A stretch of DNA of 64,000 nucleotides, taken from contig JANTQA010000032.1 of the NCBI GenBank assembly GCA_027625915.1, positions 744,001 to 808,000 of the forward strand, in the 5' to 3' direction. The notes beneath the pieces are model-generated. The model ran no database searches. It saw only the letters and a program-made list of their open reading frames with translations, and was not told where the DNA came from. Below, one piece after another: positions 9,493 to 21,143 of the stretch (position 1 is its first letter; every line of letters starts with the position of its first letter). The stretch is from Anaeramoeba flamelloides. Its lineage: Eukaryota; Metamonada; Anaeramoebidae. The translations under genes were made by a program, and so were the position numbers.

Positions 9493-12400
9493 CTAGAAAA
9501 AATTTGAATTGATTTCTTGATTAATATATGTAAAATCATTACCATAATTTGAATATGCAAATGGCCGCAAGTCTTTTTTCTTTTTCTTTTTCCTTTTCTT
9601 TTTCTTTTTCTTTTTTGGTTTTAAATCATCAAAGGCGTTTTCAAGTGCAATTCTCATTTTTGTTTGTAATTTTTGCTTAGGCTATATATATATATATATT
9701 TATTTATTTTTAAAATAGTGAATTTACACATAAATAAAAAGAATTATAAAATTATTTAGAGTTAAGGGTCGAGTCATTACGGTGAAATTTTTTTTTCTGA
9801 AATGGAAAAAAGCTTTTTAGTAATTTTTATTAAAACCTAATACCAATCAAAAAGCTAACAAACAAGTGATGTATGATCGATTTCCAAAAATCAACAACTA
9901 AAGATTAGGACATTTTTAGAAAAAAGCGCCAAAGAGCGACACTCAATTTCCAATTAGAATGGTTGTGAATTAAAATTTCGAAAACAACTATGTCAGTTTT
10001 GAAGTGTCGCTCTTTGGCGCTTTTTGAGATCTCGGTGATTTTTTTTTTCAATTTTTTCATTTTTCAAATGAGTTATTTTTATCTCGAAAGAATATTACAA
10101 AATCCTTAATTTGTCACATAGAGTGTTACAAAATAACCACAAACCAGACTAAATCGAATTAAATTGATTGCGAACTTCAAGAAAGCAATTTGTTTTAAAT
10201 TAAAGAAATTTAAACATTTGGAACTTAAAAAAATGAGAAAAGATGAATTTTTTTTTTAAATTTTGATTTTTTGAAATTGAGAACTCTTTTTAAACTTATT
10301 TTTCTTCATTGAATTTTTTGCCCAGAGATGATCCAATGAAATTTTTTTTTTCTTATTTGAATTTTGTCAACGAAAAGAAGGGCTATTTCACAATACCCTA
10401 TTTGGTCACAGGCCACCCCCCTGAGTATGGAGTACATTTTCACGGTATATGACTAGACCCTTAAGACATTTGATTTTTTGAAAATTTAACCCCAAATAAA
10501 CATTTTTTTTTTTTCAAGACAAAGATTTTGAAATTTTTATGACTAACAACAACAAATGAACCATTTTCCAGTCAACGTGACGGAGTTATAATGTGTGAAT
10601 TACATGTGTTTACAAGTGTTTGAATGGGTATTAGAAGAGAAAATTTCCAAAATTGAAATCATTTTTTCACATTTTTACACATTTCTTCTTTTTTTTTGAT
10701 TTTTTTTTGAAACACCTAATTCATTGCAAATTTTTTTTTTTATTGCAAGATCTATTGTAACTTGGTAAAAACGTGATATTCTAATGTATTTGAAACAGTG
10801 TAGATTTATTTTTGGAAAATCATATTTGTTTTATATTGGAATTTTATTTGGATCATCAATTGAAGATCAAAATTAACATTGTTGTTTTTCTCAAAGGCAA
10901 GGACTTTAAGAATTTTAGTTTTTCAATTTTTAAGAAAATACATAGATTTCTTAGTTTTATTTTAGGCGAATATCAACTATTATTTGGATGTGTATTTATT
11001 ATTCTTATTTATTATTTATTCTTCAAAGGAAAATTCTAAAAAATAATTGATATTTGGAAAAAATTTTGGAGCACCTTTGGCTGAAACAACGTTTACAACA
11101 TCCTTAAGAATGAGAAGTTATCCAATGTTGATTGTATTGTAAATAAACGTTTTTAATATCTTACTTTTCATTCAATATGCTAAAATAATAGATAAAGTAA
11201 GCTTAATATAAACAAATTCGATCGTAATATTAGAGGGCTTGACGATATCTTTGTCAATTCACAATAAAGCTTCAAAAATCACGATTATTTCCATCAAATC
11301 ACGATATTTTATCAAATCTCTATATTATAGAAAATCGCGACAATATCACAAATCGCGATATTCTATAAAATCTGCAATATTTATTAAAAAATCGTGATAA
11401 ATGTCCAAATATCGCATTAAAAATTAAATCGGGTTATAACAGTTGATGGGTTTTAGGGCTAATTGAGAAATATTTTTTTAAAAAGTTAAAATTTTTTTGA
11501 TCAAAAAAAAGATCCGGTGAAAAAAAAAGTTATTCTTTTGAAAAACAACAAAAAAGATGCTTGATTTAACCAAGGAGCAGATCAAAGAGTTTTATCATAT
11601 TGTATTTGGTTTTGATTTGGTTGAGATATCGATCAATCCTTTAGATGAAAATAACAATAATAACAAAACGAAAATAAATAATTTCCCAGTTCAATCGTGA
11701 TGTTATAAATTGTGTTGAATAAAAGAGCTTCTTAAACAACCAACGGTTCACACGCTCTTTAAAGAATGTGTTCTTCGGTTAAAACATTTTCTTTATTCTA
11801 TTGAAAGCTGGAAGGATTTGGATAACTTTTAAAAAACTTTTAATGACAACCTAGCCACATTATCACGAATTATTAAGATTGTTATATACATTTGTCTTCT
11901 TGTTATTCTTATTTTTCTTCTTTGTGTATCTTTGCATTGGTCAGAAAACACAACTAGATTTTTTAGAGGGTTTTGTTTGATCGATCAACAATAAGAAGGA
12001 AAATTACTCTTTCTTCTTTTTGGTTATTTAACTTGTGAAGGTAATAACTCCATTTTAAAAAAAAATACATCTTTCTATATTCAAGTACATTGTTGAAATG
12101 GATGATTATTTGTTTGATCATAAAATTCACAGGAGATTTTGCCTTTGTAAAAAAAAAAATGAAATGAAAAACATTTTTTCCCCCCCCTACAACAATTGTA
12201 TGACTTTCATCAAGCTGTATGTCTTCCATGCCTTCCAAACACTTTACAACCCTTCAAACATTTTCTAGCATTTTTAAAGGTGAAAAGCGTTGTAAAAGTG
12301 TTTTGTTTTGTATAATTCATGGGATTTTTTGTAAGGTGACTTCAAAAAAATAATTTTCTTTCTCACAACAATAATTATTTTATAGCGATAATCTAGAAGA

Positions 12401-15400
12401 TCGCCATTTTATGATTTTTTGTGATAAAGTAGGACTAATCGCGATTTTTTTGCTAATATCGTGATAAAATTAGTTATCATCATAATATAAGTTATCATCA
12501 AAACCTCTATTATTTTATGGAATTTCTCGATTAATTAATTGAATTCTTGGAAAAGATAATTTTCATATCTTGTGTTTTTTTTTCTTTCTTATTTAAATTT
12601 TGTGAAATTTTATAAAAACACTCTCTAAAAAATATCTGAAAAAACAGATTGCTTTCAATTTTGGGGTTATTTTGAAAAAATCAAAATTGAATTTCAAATT
12701 AAAGTATGATATGTTTTATAATTTTTTTAAACAGTTAAATATTATTTTGATAATTAAATTAGAAATAGTGTTTTGATTTTTACGATGAGATAAATGTGTT
12801 TTATATTTAAAATAGTAAATTTTTAAATTTTGTAGGAAAACCATAAAAAAAATTTTACTAGAAATTTTTTAACTTCTAATTCTAAGTACTTTATCATTGA
12901 CGAACTTGATTTTTTAATTAATTGACTTATAGGAGCTTTTTTTTTCGAATTTTATTTTGAAGGTCAATTTTTTTAAAAAAAATTGGGGAATTTAATTTTT
13001 GTAAAGAAATCCTATTGTTGTAAAGTTCGCTTATTCTAAAAATTAATTTTGGTTGGATTTGGAAATTGTAATTTTTGGAAAAATTTGAAATAAATTCTTT
13101 TCTTGAGAGTTTTTTTTTGTTTTAAGCAACCCTCCACACTTATCCAGTCCAATAGTCGATTTTTTTGATTTAATTTGTTGATCAGAGAACCATCAAAAGT
13201 TTGGGTTTTTTTTTTTTGTTTTTTTCTTTTTACTTTTTTTTTCAGCACAATATTTAAACTTTGTTTCAATCAAAGGTGCCCCAACATTTTTTCCAAATAT
13301 CAATTATTTTTTAGAATTTTGTTTTGAAGAAGAAATAAAAAATAAGAATAATAAATATACATCCAAAGAATATTTGGTACTCGTATGAAGTAAATCTAGT
13401 GATATATATATTTATATATTTCCTTAAAAATTGAAAAACTAAAATTCTTAGTCCCCATCAAGAAAAATACAATGTTCGTTTTGGTCTTCTACTGGTATTT
13501 GAATAATATTCCAGGAAACAATTTTCACTTCATTTTACATACTTTTCTTTTAGAAATAAAGTCCCCAAACAAAGTTTGTTGGTATTTGTGGAATCGCTAT
13601 TGAAAAAAACACAAATGTTCTTTTTGATCTTCAATTTGGAGATCAAAGAAAATTTCAATATAAAACCAATAGGATTTTCCAAAAATAATTTTACACTGTT
13701 TCAATAACATTATAATAACAAATTTTTACCAATGGACTAATAGATCTTGTTAGTAAAAAAAATTACAAAACAATTCCATAATAAAAAAATATACAAAAAA
13801 AATGTAAAAATTTGATTTCAATTTTGAAAAATGCAAAATCAATTTTTTTTCTTCTAATATCCATCCAAACCCTTTAAAAAAATATAATTCATACATTGCA
13901 ATTAGGAAAACCTTTGGCTGGGAAATAGTTTATATTTCTATTTAAATTACGAAGGGTATGTTAATATAATTTTTTCAATATTATACAAAAAAAAAATAAC
14001 AAATAATAAAAAAAATACAAACCTGTATTAATAATGTAACGAATTCTACTGGCATTCCCCACCGTAATACCGATTCAACAAAAGTGCGTATTACCTTAAG
14101 GTGCACCCAATCAACAAAGCATTCGCCAAAATTAAGTTTTGACCATTTTACTAACCTTTTCCAAGATGTTTTTAATTTCTCAAAAAGTTGTCTTCGTTCT
14201 TCTTCAAAATCTATCGACTCCACGGTTCTCCATTCGTGATTTCTCACCAAAAATCCCCTTTCTCTGGCATTTCTTTTAAAGTCTTGGCATACTCTTTTAA
14301 ATAAAGAAACATTAACTAATACGTTATTATTCCTATCTGTTGTGATTAGTTGTGAAGACGCCGGTACAATAAATGGTGACATACTTTCATAGCTATCAAA
14401 CCATTCACCCAATCTTTTTTTGGGGAATACAACAAATAATGTTGTTATATTTTCTGTTTCAATATACCAAACTCTTCCTTTTACTTTTTTTAGATGTTTT
14501 ACTTTTTTTAAACATACTAAATCTTCTAGATCGTTATTTAAATCACGTGTAAAAAGATCAGATATGTTTTTTTTTTCAAGTTCTTGAAATTTCTTTAAAT
14601 TGGTTACATATTCGTTTATTTTGTCTTTTAGTACTTCGTCAAATTCACAGGACTTTTTTTTATTTCAAAAAAAAAAAAAAAAAAAAAGATATAAAAAAGT
14701 AAAATATAATTTCAAATTAGTGTAATTCTAAATTACAAGTTGGTAATATGTATATGGAGATGTAGATTATATTTAAAAAATACTCTTTCATAAATTAAAC
14801 GGATAATTTCATTTGTTGTGCATTTAAAGGGGTAAAGAGATTCGTCCCATTCCCATTGTGAAAGATAAGTTGGTATTTGAACTATGATAATAAAAATAAA
14901 ATTTAATAAAAAAAAAAAATAAAATTAGATTTATTTTTGAGTGTTTTTTTGTGGTTATGGAGTTTATAAGAATCAATTTCAGTTTTTATATTGATAATTT
15001 TTTTATCAGTTTATCTTTATCAAGCTATTATCTGGTTTCTTTGAAAACAATTCAATCATATTTTTGAGATTATTTTTAATCAAATAAAATTGAATTATAA
15101 ACTATTTTCCAATAATTTTAGCACAGTAATACTTTGAGAAATGTTATTTCAAAATTTTATCTCTTTTTTTTTTAATATCTTTTTTAATTTTGCTTTGTTT
15201 TATAAAATTAAATTAGTACTGTATCAAAAAAAGATAAGTAAAATAAAATTCAAAATTTAAATCTCTTTCAAATTGTTTAAATAGATACAAAAAAAATAGG
15301 GAAACGGGGGTGAATTCTAAAATATGCCCATGTTGATGAAAAAAAAATGATGATGTCTATCACTTCATATTGGAAACTGTAAAAGATATGAAAAAACTAG

Positions 15401-18400
15401 AAAACAATTGAAAAAAGAGCTGAAAAAAAAAAACAAAGATTTTAACTTGTTAATAATAAAGATACAGATGAATTGTTGAGGAAAATGGGCATAAAATAGA
15501 TCTATTGTATTACTCATCTAATAATTCCTGGACAATATGACTCAACATGTTATAAGGAAAAAAAGATCTCAAATCCAAATGGTTCAGGATCATATAGCCA
15601 CACACAAATTTATTTCAATTACAATAACTCGAAAACTTTTTCTTATTGATTTTTAAATTCCTTATTTTAATTTATTCTTTTTTTTTTTTTATTTATTTTT
15701 CATTTTTTATTCTTTTTCTCTCTCTTTTTTTTTTTTTTAGAAAACTAAATATGGTTTACAATTCTTCTAATGACTATTTCTATACAGTAATTGGATCTAT
15801 ACACTTTTTGAATTAGAAAACACAAATTTAGTCACTTCAAAATTCTCTCTTTGTAAGATTAAGTGTTTTTTTTTTTTTTTTAACACTTAGCAATAAATCC
15901 AAAACTCCTAATTTTTTAACCCATCTTCAAAATTTTTAAGTTTTTTCTTTTTTTTTTTTATTTTGAGGTCAGATCAATGATAAATAATTGTTCACATTTC
16001 AATTAGTTAGTGAGTTCAATTTTAGTATTCCATATATCATTGATTAAATAAGATTTTTTTTTGAAAAATTCGAATTTTGATGTGTTAAAATTTTTGAATT
16101 GGAGTTTAGATTCAGTATTCAGTATTTTATTATTTCAATAATTAAAGAAATATTTTTGTTGAAAATACTTTTTTTTTTCAGTTTTAAATGTCACTACTGT
16201 AATTATTGGAAAATATTTTAGTTTGGATATTTGTTAATCAAGCGATTGTGGAAATCTGGATGTTCTCTCAAAAAAAAAAATCGTCTTAGTGGGAATCGAA
16301 TCTGGGTATTGTGTTACATTGCCAAATCACCACTCTGGAAAAATTCACAAATAACGAGAATTTACAAATGTAAACAGAAATAATCCTCAGACAAAAAAAC
16401 GATTATTCTTTGTTAGACTCATTTTAATTTAAGAAAAATATATATGATGTTAATTTCAGATTTTTTCGCTTTCTTTTTTCAGTCGAAATGTTAGCTTTGT
16501 CACTAAAAAATGAAAAGAAAAAAAGAAGACGATCAAGTGAAAATCATTTATCAAATTAATGATCATAGATTGTGGAAATTTTTTTTTTATTTTTTTAGTC
16601 GCTCATAAAAATTTTATTGTGCCTCTGGTTACTACTTCAAAGGGGGGCATTTGGTTCCTATTTTTTTTGTTTTTTTGATATTTTCTGTCTATTCCGAAAA
16701 TCACTGGGTTTTCAATTTTTTCACATGATTTTTTGTCGTTAGGTTTTCCAGGATTCAAGGGAGTTGAATAAAATCTCTGATTTATCTCTCTTATTTTAAA
16801 ATTCTGAAAAAGTACTGTTATTTTTTTTTGACTTTTATGTTTATTTTGAAAATTTTAATAAATTTTTATTTTATTTCTATTTTTAAAAAAAGGGCTTCAG
16901 TAGGTTTCCATGGGATTTTCTGTTTTATTTCTAAAAACAATGTATTTTCAGAAAAAACAAAAAAATCAAGAAAAACTAACAACAGTTTTTTTTTTTAATT
17001 TTAATTCCCTTTTGAGTATTATTTTGATTAAATTTATTTTTTACATATTCTTTCTTCCCTTGTTTTTTATTTTGTTATTTTCTTCCATTCTCACAATAAA
17101 TAAGCAAGCAAAAATTCTTTTAATTTACTATTATAATACTAGTAGAGTAATTTTAAAAAAGTGTGACCAAAAAGTTTTTAAAAATATGACAAAAAACAAA
17201 CAACAAATTTCAATTGAGTTATTTTTAGGTTTATTATTAAAAAAACTTTTTTGTTCACGATTTTTTTTAAAGGACTTTAATTATTTCTTAATCTTCCAAG
17301 AAAAGTAGAGCTTGTGAATCCAGTATACTCTAAGCTATTTCCAATAAAGTGGGTCAAATTTATTTTAAAATATATCTTTTAAACTCAATCTTCAAAAAAG
17401 TATTTAAACATTCAAAATCATTAACTACCATTTATTGATTCTTGATAATAATTCAATTTGTTTCTTAGTATTGTATTACATAAATAAAAGATATTAAATA
17501 TTATAATCTCGGTTTTATCTGATATTTTTTAGGGGTGAAAATCGGTGTTTATTATTTTCTTTTTGATTGAAAAAACCGTTTTCATAACTTGTTTAATCTC
17601 AACAAAATTTCAAATCGTGTTGAAAACATATAAATGCATTTTATTATTTAAAAAATCATTTGTATGGTTTCCATATTTCCAGTTTTGGATTGAAATTGGT
17701 CGTACATTGTTTTCACCAAAAAAAGTGTTCATTTTTTTTTCATTTTTTGGAAATATTTCGTCCATCATATTTTGAAATCAATACATTAGCCATTTATTCA
17801 ATCGGTATTAATATTAAAGTTAATTTGGTATTGTAAATTAACAAATACCTCCACGAACAAAAATGATTTTTTATGAAATGTAAAAAAAAATGCCCCACTT
17901 TTTTGGAAATACCTTACATTACTAACCCAAACGAAAACCAATTTGAGTTTCATTTTCTTCATAAAAAAAAGTCAAATCATGAATATTTAGGTAATGTGAA
18001 GATATCCCAAGAGTGAGAAAAAAATTACTTATATACTTAAATTAAAAGGAACCACACTCTGTGCCATGCCGTAGTTGTAAAATGTCATCAACTTTCTGAT
18101 TTGATCTTCACAAGACTTCAGGAAACATCGTATGCGTGCGGTGTCTTGGGGTTGTTAAGTGTAAATAATAAAGTTGTTTTAAAAAACTGTGAAAAAAAAA
18201 ATTTTGGAGCTGAGTCATGAAAATTGGTAATTTGAAGTTTGCTGATTATTTTTTTTAGGTATTTTTATATTCTAAAAAATGTTTTTAAATTTTTACTTCA
18301 TTTTCCTTTTTTCGGATTTTATACTCTGAATTTTTACAAGTTATTTTATTGGTTGAAATGTTAAGAAAACTTGTAACGTTGGTATATTTATGAAATATTC

Positions 18401-20226
18401 TTGATTAAAAACTGTTTTGAAAAGTTGAATTGATAGATTTCATTAAAATGGGAATAGAACCAAAAAGTTTTGAAGATTTATAGAGGTCAAAAAAACCTAA
18501 CTAAAATCTATTGATTTTCCAAATAAACAGAAAATATCAAGAAAACCTAACGGTAAATAAGAGGAATTTTAAACTACTCCTTTAAATTTCAATAAAAAAT
18601 AAGAAAAAACATCAAAATTTTCTAAAAGAGTTTTTTTAAAAAAAAAAGATAAATAAATAAATAAAAATGATTTATTTTAAAATATGTAAAGTTGTATTAA
18701 AAAAGTGTGATAAAAATCAAATTTGTTAAAAAAATCCTGAAAAGCAGTGATCAAAATAATGCGTTCCCAGAGTATAAAGCCTGTGTCCCAAATAAAGCCC
18801 GTGTTTTTTTTTTTTTTTTTTCTTATTCCAATACAACATCTAATTCAATATTCAATAGTATACCTACAGTAAAAATCATTTTTGAAGGTAAACATCATTG
18901 ATGTTTTGATTAAATTTTAAATTAGGGATGGAATTTGTTCAAAAGTTCCCAATAATTTTTTCAATTTTTTGTGAAATTATTTGGTTTTTTTAGTGATAAA
19001 AATAAATTATCTCATTAATTGACTCAGTTTTTATAAGAAAAATTTACTAATATAAGATCCTTCATTTTAAGAATATCCTTTTTTAAATAATTGTAGAACT
19101 TTAAGAAAACAATAAGGTGTTTCCTTTTGGTTTATTGTCAGTTTCTTTTGCCTTTTAATGTATCGTTCTTCTATCAAAAAGAAACACGACTTTTATTTTG
19201 ATACACGGGTATAAACAAGTCTAGACGTATTTCGGTGAAAACAGAATCAGTATTTTGAAAAACTTTGAGTCGGAACTTTTATAAGCTTACTGTACCTGTT
19301 GTGTCCAGCTGTTTAAAGTCATGAAGGAATATTTAAATTTATTTTGAAGGAAATTAAATAATTGTTGTTCAATGATGAAATTGCTCTTCTTTGGTCTTCT
19401 GATAAGAACTTGTAAATACAGGCCTATGATATTTTTTTTTTTGGAAGCAAATTGAGAAGAAAGCATTGGAATTTTTCAATCATAAAAAGAAAATTTTTAT
19501 TTCAAGTCACAAAATTCATGTTTTCTCAAATCGAGTAGACAAAATAAGAAAAAGATCATCACAAGATCTCTTCAAAATAAAAATTTCAGCGAGTGGGCTG
19601 TGTTTGACTTTCTAAGATAAAATATTAAATTTTCAATTTGAAGTTAGCAGCAAATGTTTTGTAAAGGAAATCCGAATTTTCAAGGTCTTTGAAGACTCTG
19701 ATCACAATTATAAAAAAATAACAAAAAGAAAAGAATCCGTACGTCGGTTTACTAAGAGCTGTGGGATGTAGCTCTGTTTTCTTTCGTAATACAGATCAAC
19801 AGATGATTTTTTTCGATCCAATTGTTTCTTTTTATTCGACAACAAAGTTAGAACTGGCTCTTTAAGAGCTATAGAATGAATCTGTTCTGCAATTCTACGC
19901 ACAATACCAAAAATGAAGATATCAGTTTTCTTTATTTGGTAAAAAAGTATTTGGGAAGTGAAAAAAAGAAGAATTGAAAAAAAAACTATTACGAATAACA
20001 TGAATGGAAACAAGAAGTTAAAGAAAAAAAGAGTGTTGTTTACAACCAATTCGTCCGACAAACTTAGCAAATTGTCAAGATTCCCAACACGAAGTGAGGG
20101 CATTTTAAATAAGGTTATTTTTCCATAATCCAAACCAAATTTTGAAGCAGATTTTGATCTTTCTTTTTGTCTTTCAAGAAGGGTTGATTTTGTTGGGGCA
20201 GGTGGAACAGTTATTAACCAAAACAT
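9493..20226 (-). CDS. ATP6V1C: V-type proton ATPase subunit C, five exons across 10.7 kb
   Basis: Exons, in order of translation: 20044-20226, 19743-19929, 14784-14881, 14023-14652 and 9493-9681. They join with matching phases (0, 1, 0, 0) to about 428 residues; animal and yeast proteins have 380-390. Subunit C is part of the V1 stator that clamps the peripheral stalks and controls reversible V1-Vo assembly on acidic compartments. Family landmarks appear in order: start MFWLITVPP; PSLRVGNLD and LSLSDEL; FGIVRRIAEQI; TYLSQWEWDESLYPF; LKKFQELEKKN; LTR-type LFTRDLNNDL; SPFIVPASSQL; VSLFKRVCQDFKRNAR; FVDWVHLKVIRTFVESVLRWGMPVEF; and a C-terminal AYSNYGNDFTYI. The start is firm because the family begins at this Met-Phe-Trp-Leu. 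Introns are 114, 4861, 131 and 4341 bp with GT-AG ends, and the two long ones are packed with repeats. A Lys-rich insert of about 14 residues sits near the C-terminus. No defect was seen in any exon, so I regard the gene as functional. Confidence 0.92.
9921..10026. mobile_element. Miniature inverted-repeat element, family M4
   Basis: A 105-bp unit is bounded by near-perfect 23-base inverted repeats: AAAAAGCGCCAAAGAGCGAC at the left and its complement GTCGCTCTTTGGCGCTTTTT at the right. The arms are much richer in G and C than the surroundings, which makes the signal unambiguous. There is no coding capacity and no other copy was seen in this window. Confidence 0.75.
10618..13885. mobile_element. 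Composite foldback element with decayed central cargo
   Basis: The arm at 10618-11085 is the reverse complement of 13262-13885. They share AATTGATATTTGGAAAAAAT, GGATGTGTATTTATTATTCT and a GAAACAGTGTA block. The right arm carries an extra internal partial duplication of about 150 bp. Between the arms lie about 2.2 kb: a cluster of degenerate AATCGCGATATT repeats at 11270-11430, fossil reading frames at 11556-11960, and another AATCGCGAT/TATCGTGATA cluster at 12375-12475. Repeats inside both ends of a segment are typical of transposase-binding subterminal repeats. I infer a non-autonomous or decayed DNA transposon of unknown superfamily. Confidence 0.5.
11556..11960 (+). pseudogene. Decayed reading frame inside the composite element
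   Basis: The stretch starts MLDLTKEQIKEFYHIVFGFD and runs on past an Asn-rich tract. After interruptions it continues as KELLKQPTVHTLFKEC, SIESWKDLDNF and a hydrophobic segment ICLLVILIFLLCVSL. The G/C content and residue mix are protein-like, and at least two interruptions are visible. I do not recognise the family. It may be cargo of the transposon-like element that surrounds it. Confidence 0.35.
15460..15660 (+). pseudogene. Unrecognised protein-like fragment in an intron
   Basis: One frame reads DTDELLRKMGIK, then after a stop LIIPGQYDSTCYKEKK and NGSGSYSHTQIYFNYN before another stop. Composition is protein-like and G/C is locally raised. I do not recognise the family. It lies on the strand opposite to the V-ATPase gene. 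It is best treated as a relic. Confidence 0.25.
15735..16110. repeat. Dispersed repeat family D1, copy 2
   Basis: This copy aligns with 1-330 over roughly 300 bp, including TTAGTCACTTCAAAATTCTC, the long T run and the CATATATCATT block near the end. Its first 75 bases also match the left part of 55935-56035 (TTCTTCTAATGACT versus CTTCTGATGACT), which extends the family boundary leftwards. Confidence 0.6.
16620..16925. repeat. Nested-palindrome repeat family P, copy 2
   Basis: Family modules present are TTTTCTGTCTATTCCGAAAAT, TTAGGTTTTCCAGGATTCAA, then GAATAAAATCTCTGA and its inverse. The hairpin halves are more diverged here than in 39060-39830. Confidence 0.4.
17335..17925. mobile_element. 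TIR element R, complete copy
   Basis: The left end reads TTTCCAATAAAGTGGGTCA and the right end is the inverse, TGCCCCACTTTTTTGGAAA. This gives a unit of about 590 bp with roughly 20-bp terminal inverted repeats. A second copy in the opposite orientation is split by an insertion: 35379-35766 and 38490-38706. Hydrophobic reading frames within it are incidental. The size and ends suggest a Tc1/mariner-type MITE. Confidence 0.65.
18040..18170 (+). pseudogene. Zinc-ribbon-like fragment, TFIIB-type
   Basis: A short frame reads VPCRSCKMSSTF, then a stop, then FDLHKTSGNIVCVRCLGVV before ending. Two CxxC knuckles about 18 residues apart, with GNIVC..C..VV around the second, match the N-terminal zinc ribbon of TFIIB-family factors. 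G/C is clearly raised over the flanks. The in-frame stop and the lack of a cyclin-fold region argue for a relic lodged in the V-ATPase intron. A chance resemblance cannot be excluded at this length. Confidence 0.3.
18470..18650. repeat. Nested-palindrome repeat family P, copy 3
   Basis: This is a short block with AAAACCTAACTAAAATCTA, TTGATTTTCCAAATAAACAG and AAGAAAACCTAACGG, all standard modules of the family. The right boundary is uncertain. Confidence 0.4.
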
Positions 20227-21143
20227 AAACCAAAAAAAAGTAATTTTTTTGACTAACGAAGTTGGTAAATCAAAACAAGAAAAAATAAATTAGTTTCTTA
20301 AGAGAATAGCTTCATCGTGTGCTTGGAAAAGAAGTCTGTAGGAGACTTATTAAAGAATCGACTTTTGAAATAAATTTAAATTTCAAATCATTCTTCAAAA
20401 TTAGTCCAAGAATCATAAACGATTCACGGTTTTATTCAATGCACACTAACTTCCATTTTAAATTCATAAATGAGACAAATTTAAATTAATGTTCATATTT
20501 TGTTGTATTTTTTGGTTTTTAAGTTTCTAAATGAAAAAAAATAGTTTTTACTTGGGATGACTTTCCAAATTTTAAGTTGTTTGGAGATGACTTTTGAATA
20601 TTCACAACGTACGTATTAATTTGAATGAAGTTGTGCCAAGATCTTGTTCAAATTTTTAAGTTTGTAGTTTTGTAAAAACAAATTTTGGAATATTTGAATA
20701 TCTTTCTCATTACCTCACCAACTCTAAGGAAGTTTTCTTTTCTTTCAAAGTTGTTTTCTAAAATCTATTTTTTATTGTTTATCTTTTCTTTATTTAATTA
20801 TTTTGGCTTTCAAGAAGTTTACAAGCAAAATGAGAGCTGTTTTGTTTTTCGCTTTGTTCTTTTTTCAAACAAAACTTTCATTTACAATCACATATCGGCT
20901 TGTGTGAAAGGTAAAGGTATTTTTAGAATTTTACTTGTAGTGATTTTTTTTCCTAGAAGAAATTCCCTTGAAACCCTCATGAAACTTTTAATGTGTTTAA
21001 AAATATCTCACGTTTGATAACTCACCACATTTATATCACACTTCGTGGCACAGGAGATAAAATTTGAACTCACTTGATTATACTTGTATTTGAATTATAA
21101 ATGGTTAAATTTTTCACTTCTTTTCCTTATTTTTCTTTCTTAA

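Larger units (their letters stand above)
9682..14022. other. Fourth intron of the V-ATPase C gene (4.3 kb)
   Basis: This intron begins after exon 4 with GTTTGT and ends in a TA-repeat tract followed by TAG before exon 5. It contains a 106-bp MITE (9921-10026) and a large composite foldback element (10618-13885) with fossil frames in its centre. No exon of the host gene lies within it. Confidence 0.8.
14882..19742. other. Second intron of the V-ATPase C gene (4.9 kb)
   Basis: The donor is GTACGG after exon 2 and the acceptor is TCATAG before exon 3. Contents: an unrecognised fossil fragment (about 15460-15660), a D1 repeat (15735-16110), nested-palindrome blocks (16620-16925 and 18470-18650), a TIR element R (17335-17925), a zinc-ribbon-like fragment (18040-18170) and otherwise A/T-rich filler. 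No missing host exon is needed, because the phases of exons 2 and 3 fit directly. Confidence 0.8.

Noticed and set aside
9575-9615. TTTTTC repeat as an isolated microsatellite
   Set aside because: It is inside the last exon of the V-ATPase C gene and encodes a Lys tract in frame.
16270-16337. Second tRNA-like segment with a TTCGATTCCC B-box on the minus strand
   Set aside because: The B-box is good, but the T-stem does not pair and neither an anticodon arm nor an acceptor stem can be formed, so it is probably chance.
17545-17775. Hydrophobic frame that recurs inverted at 35526-35777 and might look like a conserved membrane protein
   Set aside because: Both lie in copies of TIR element R. 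The shared sequence is explained by the repeat, and the frames are not consistently open in related segments.
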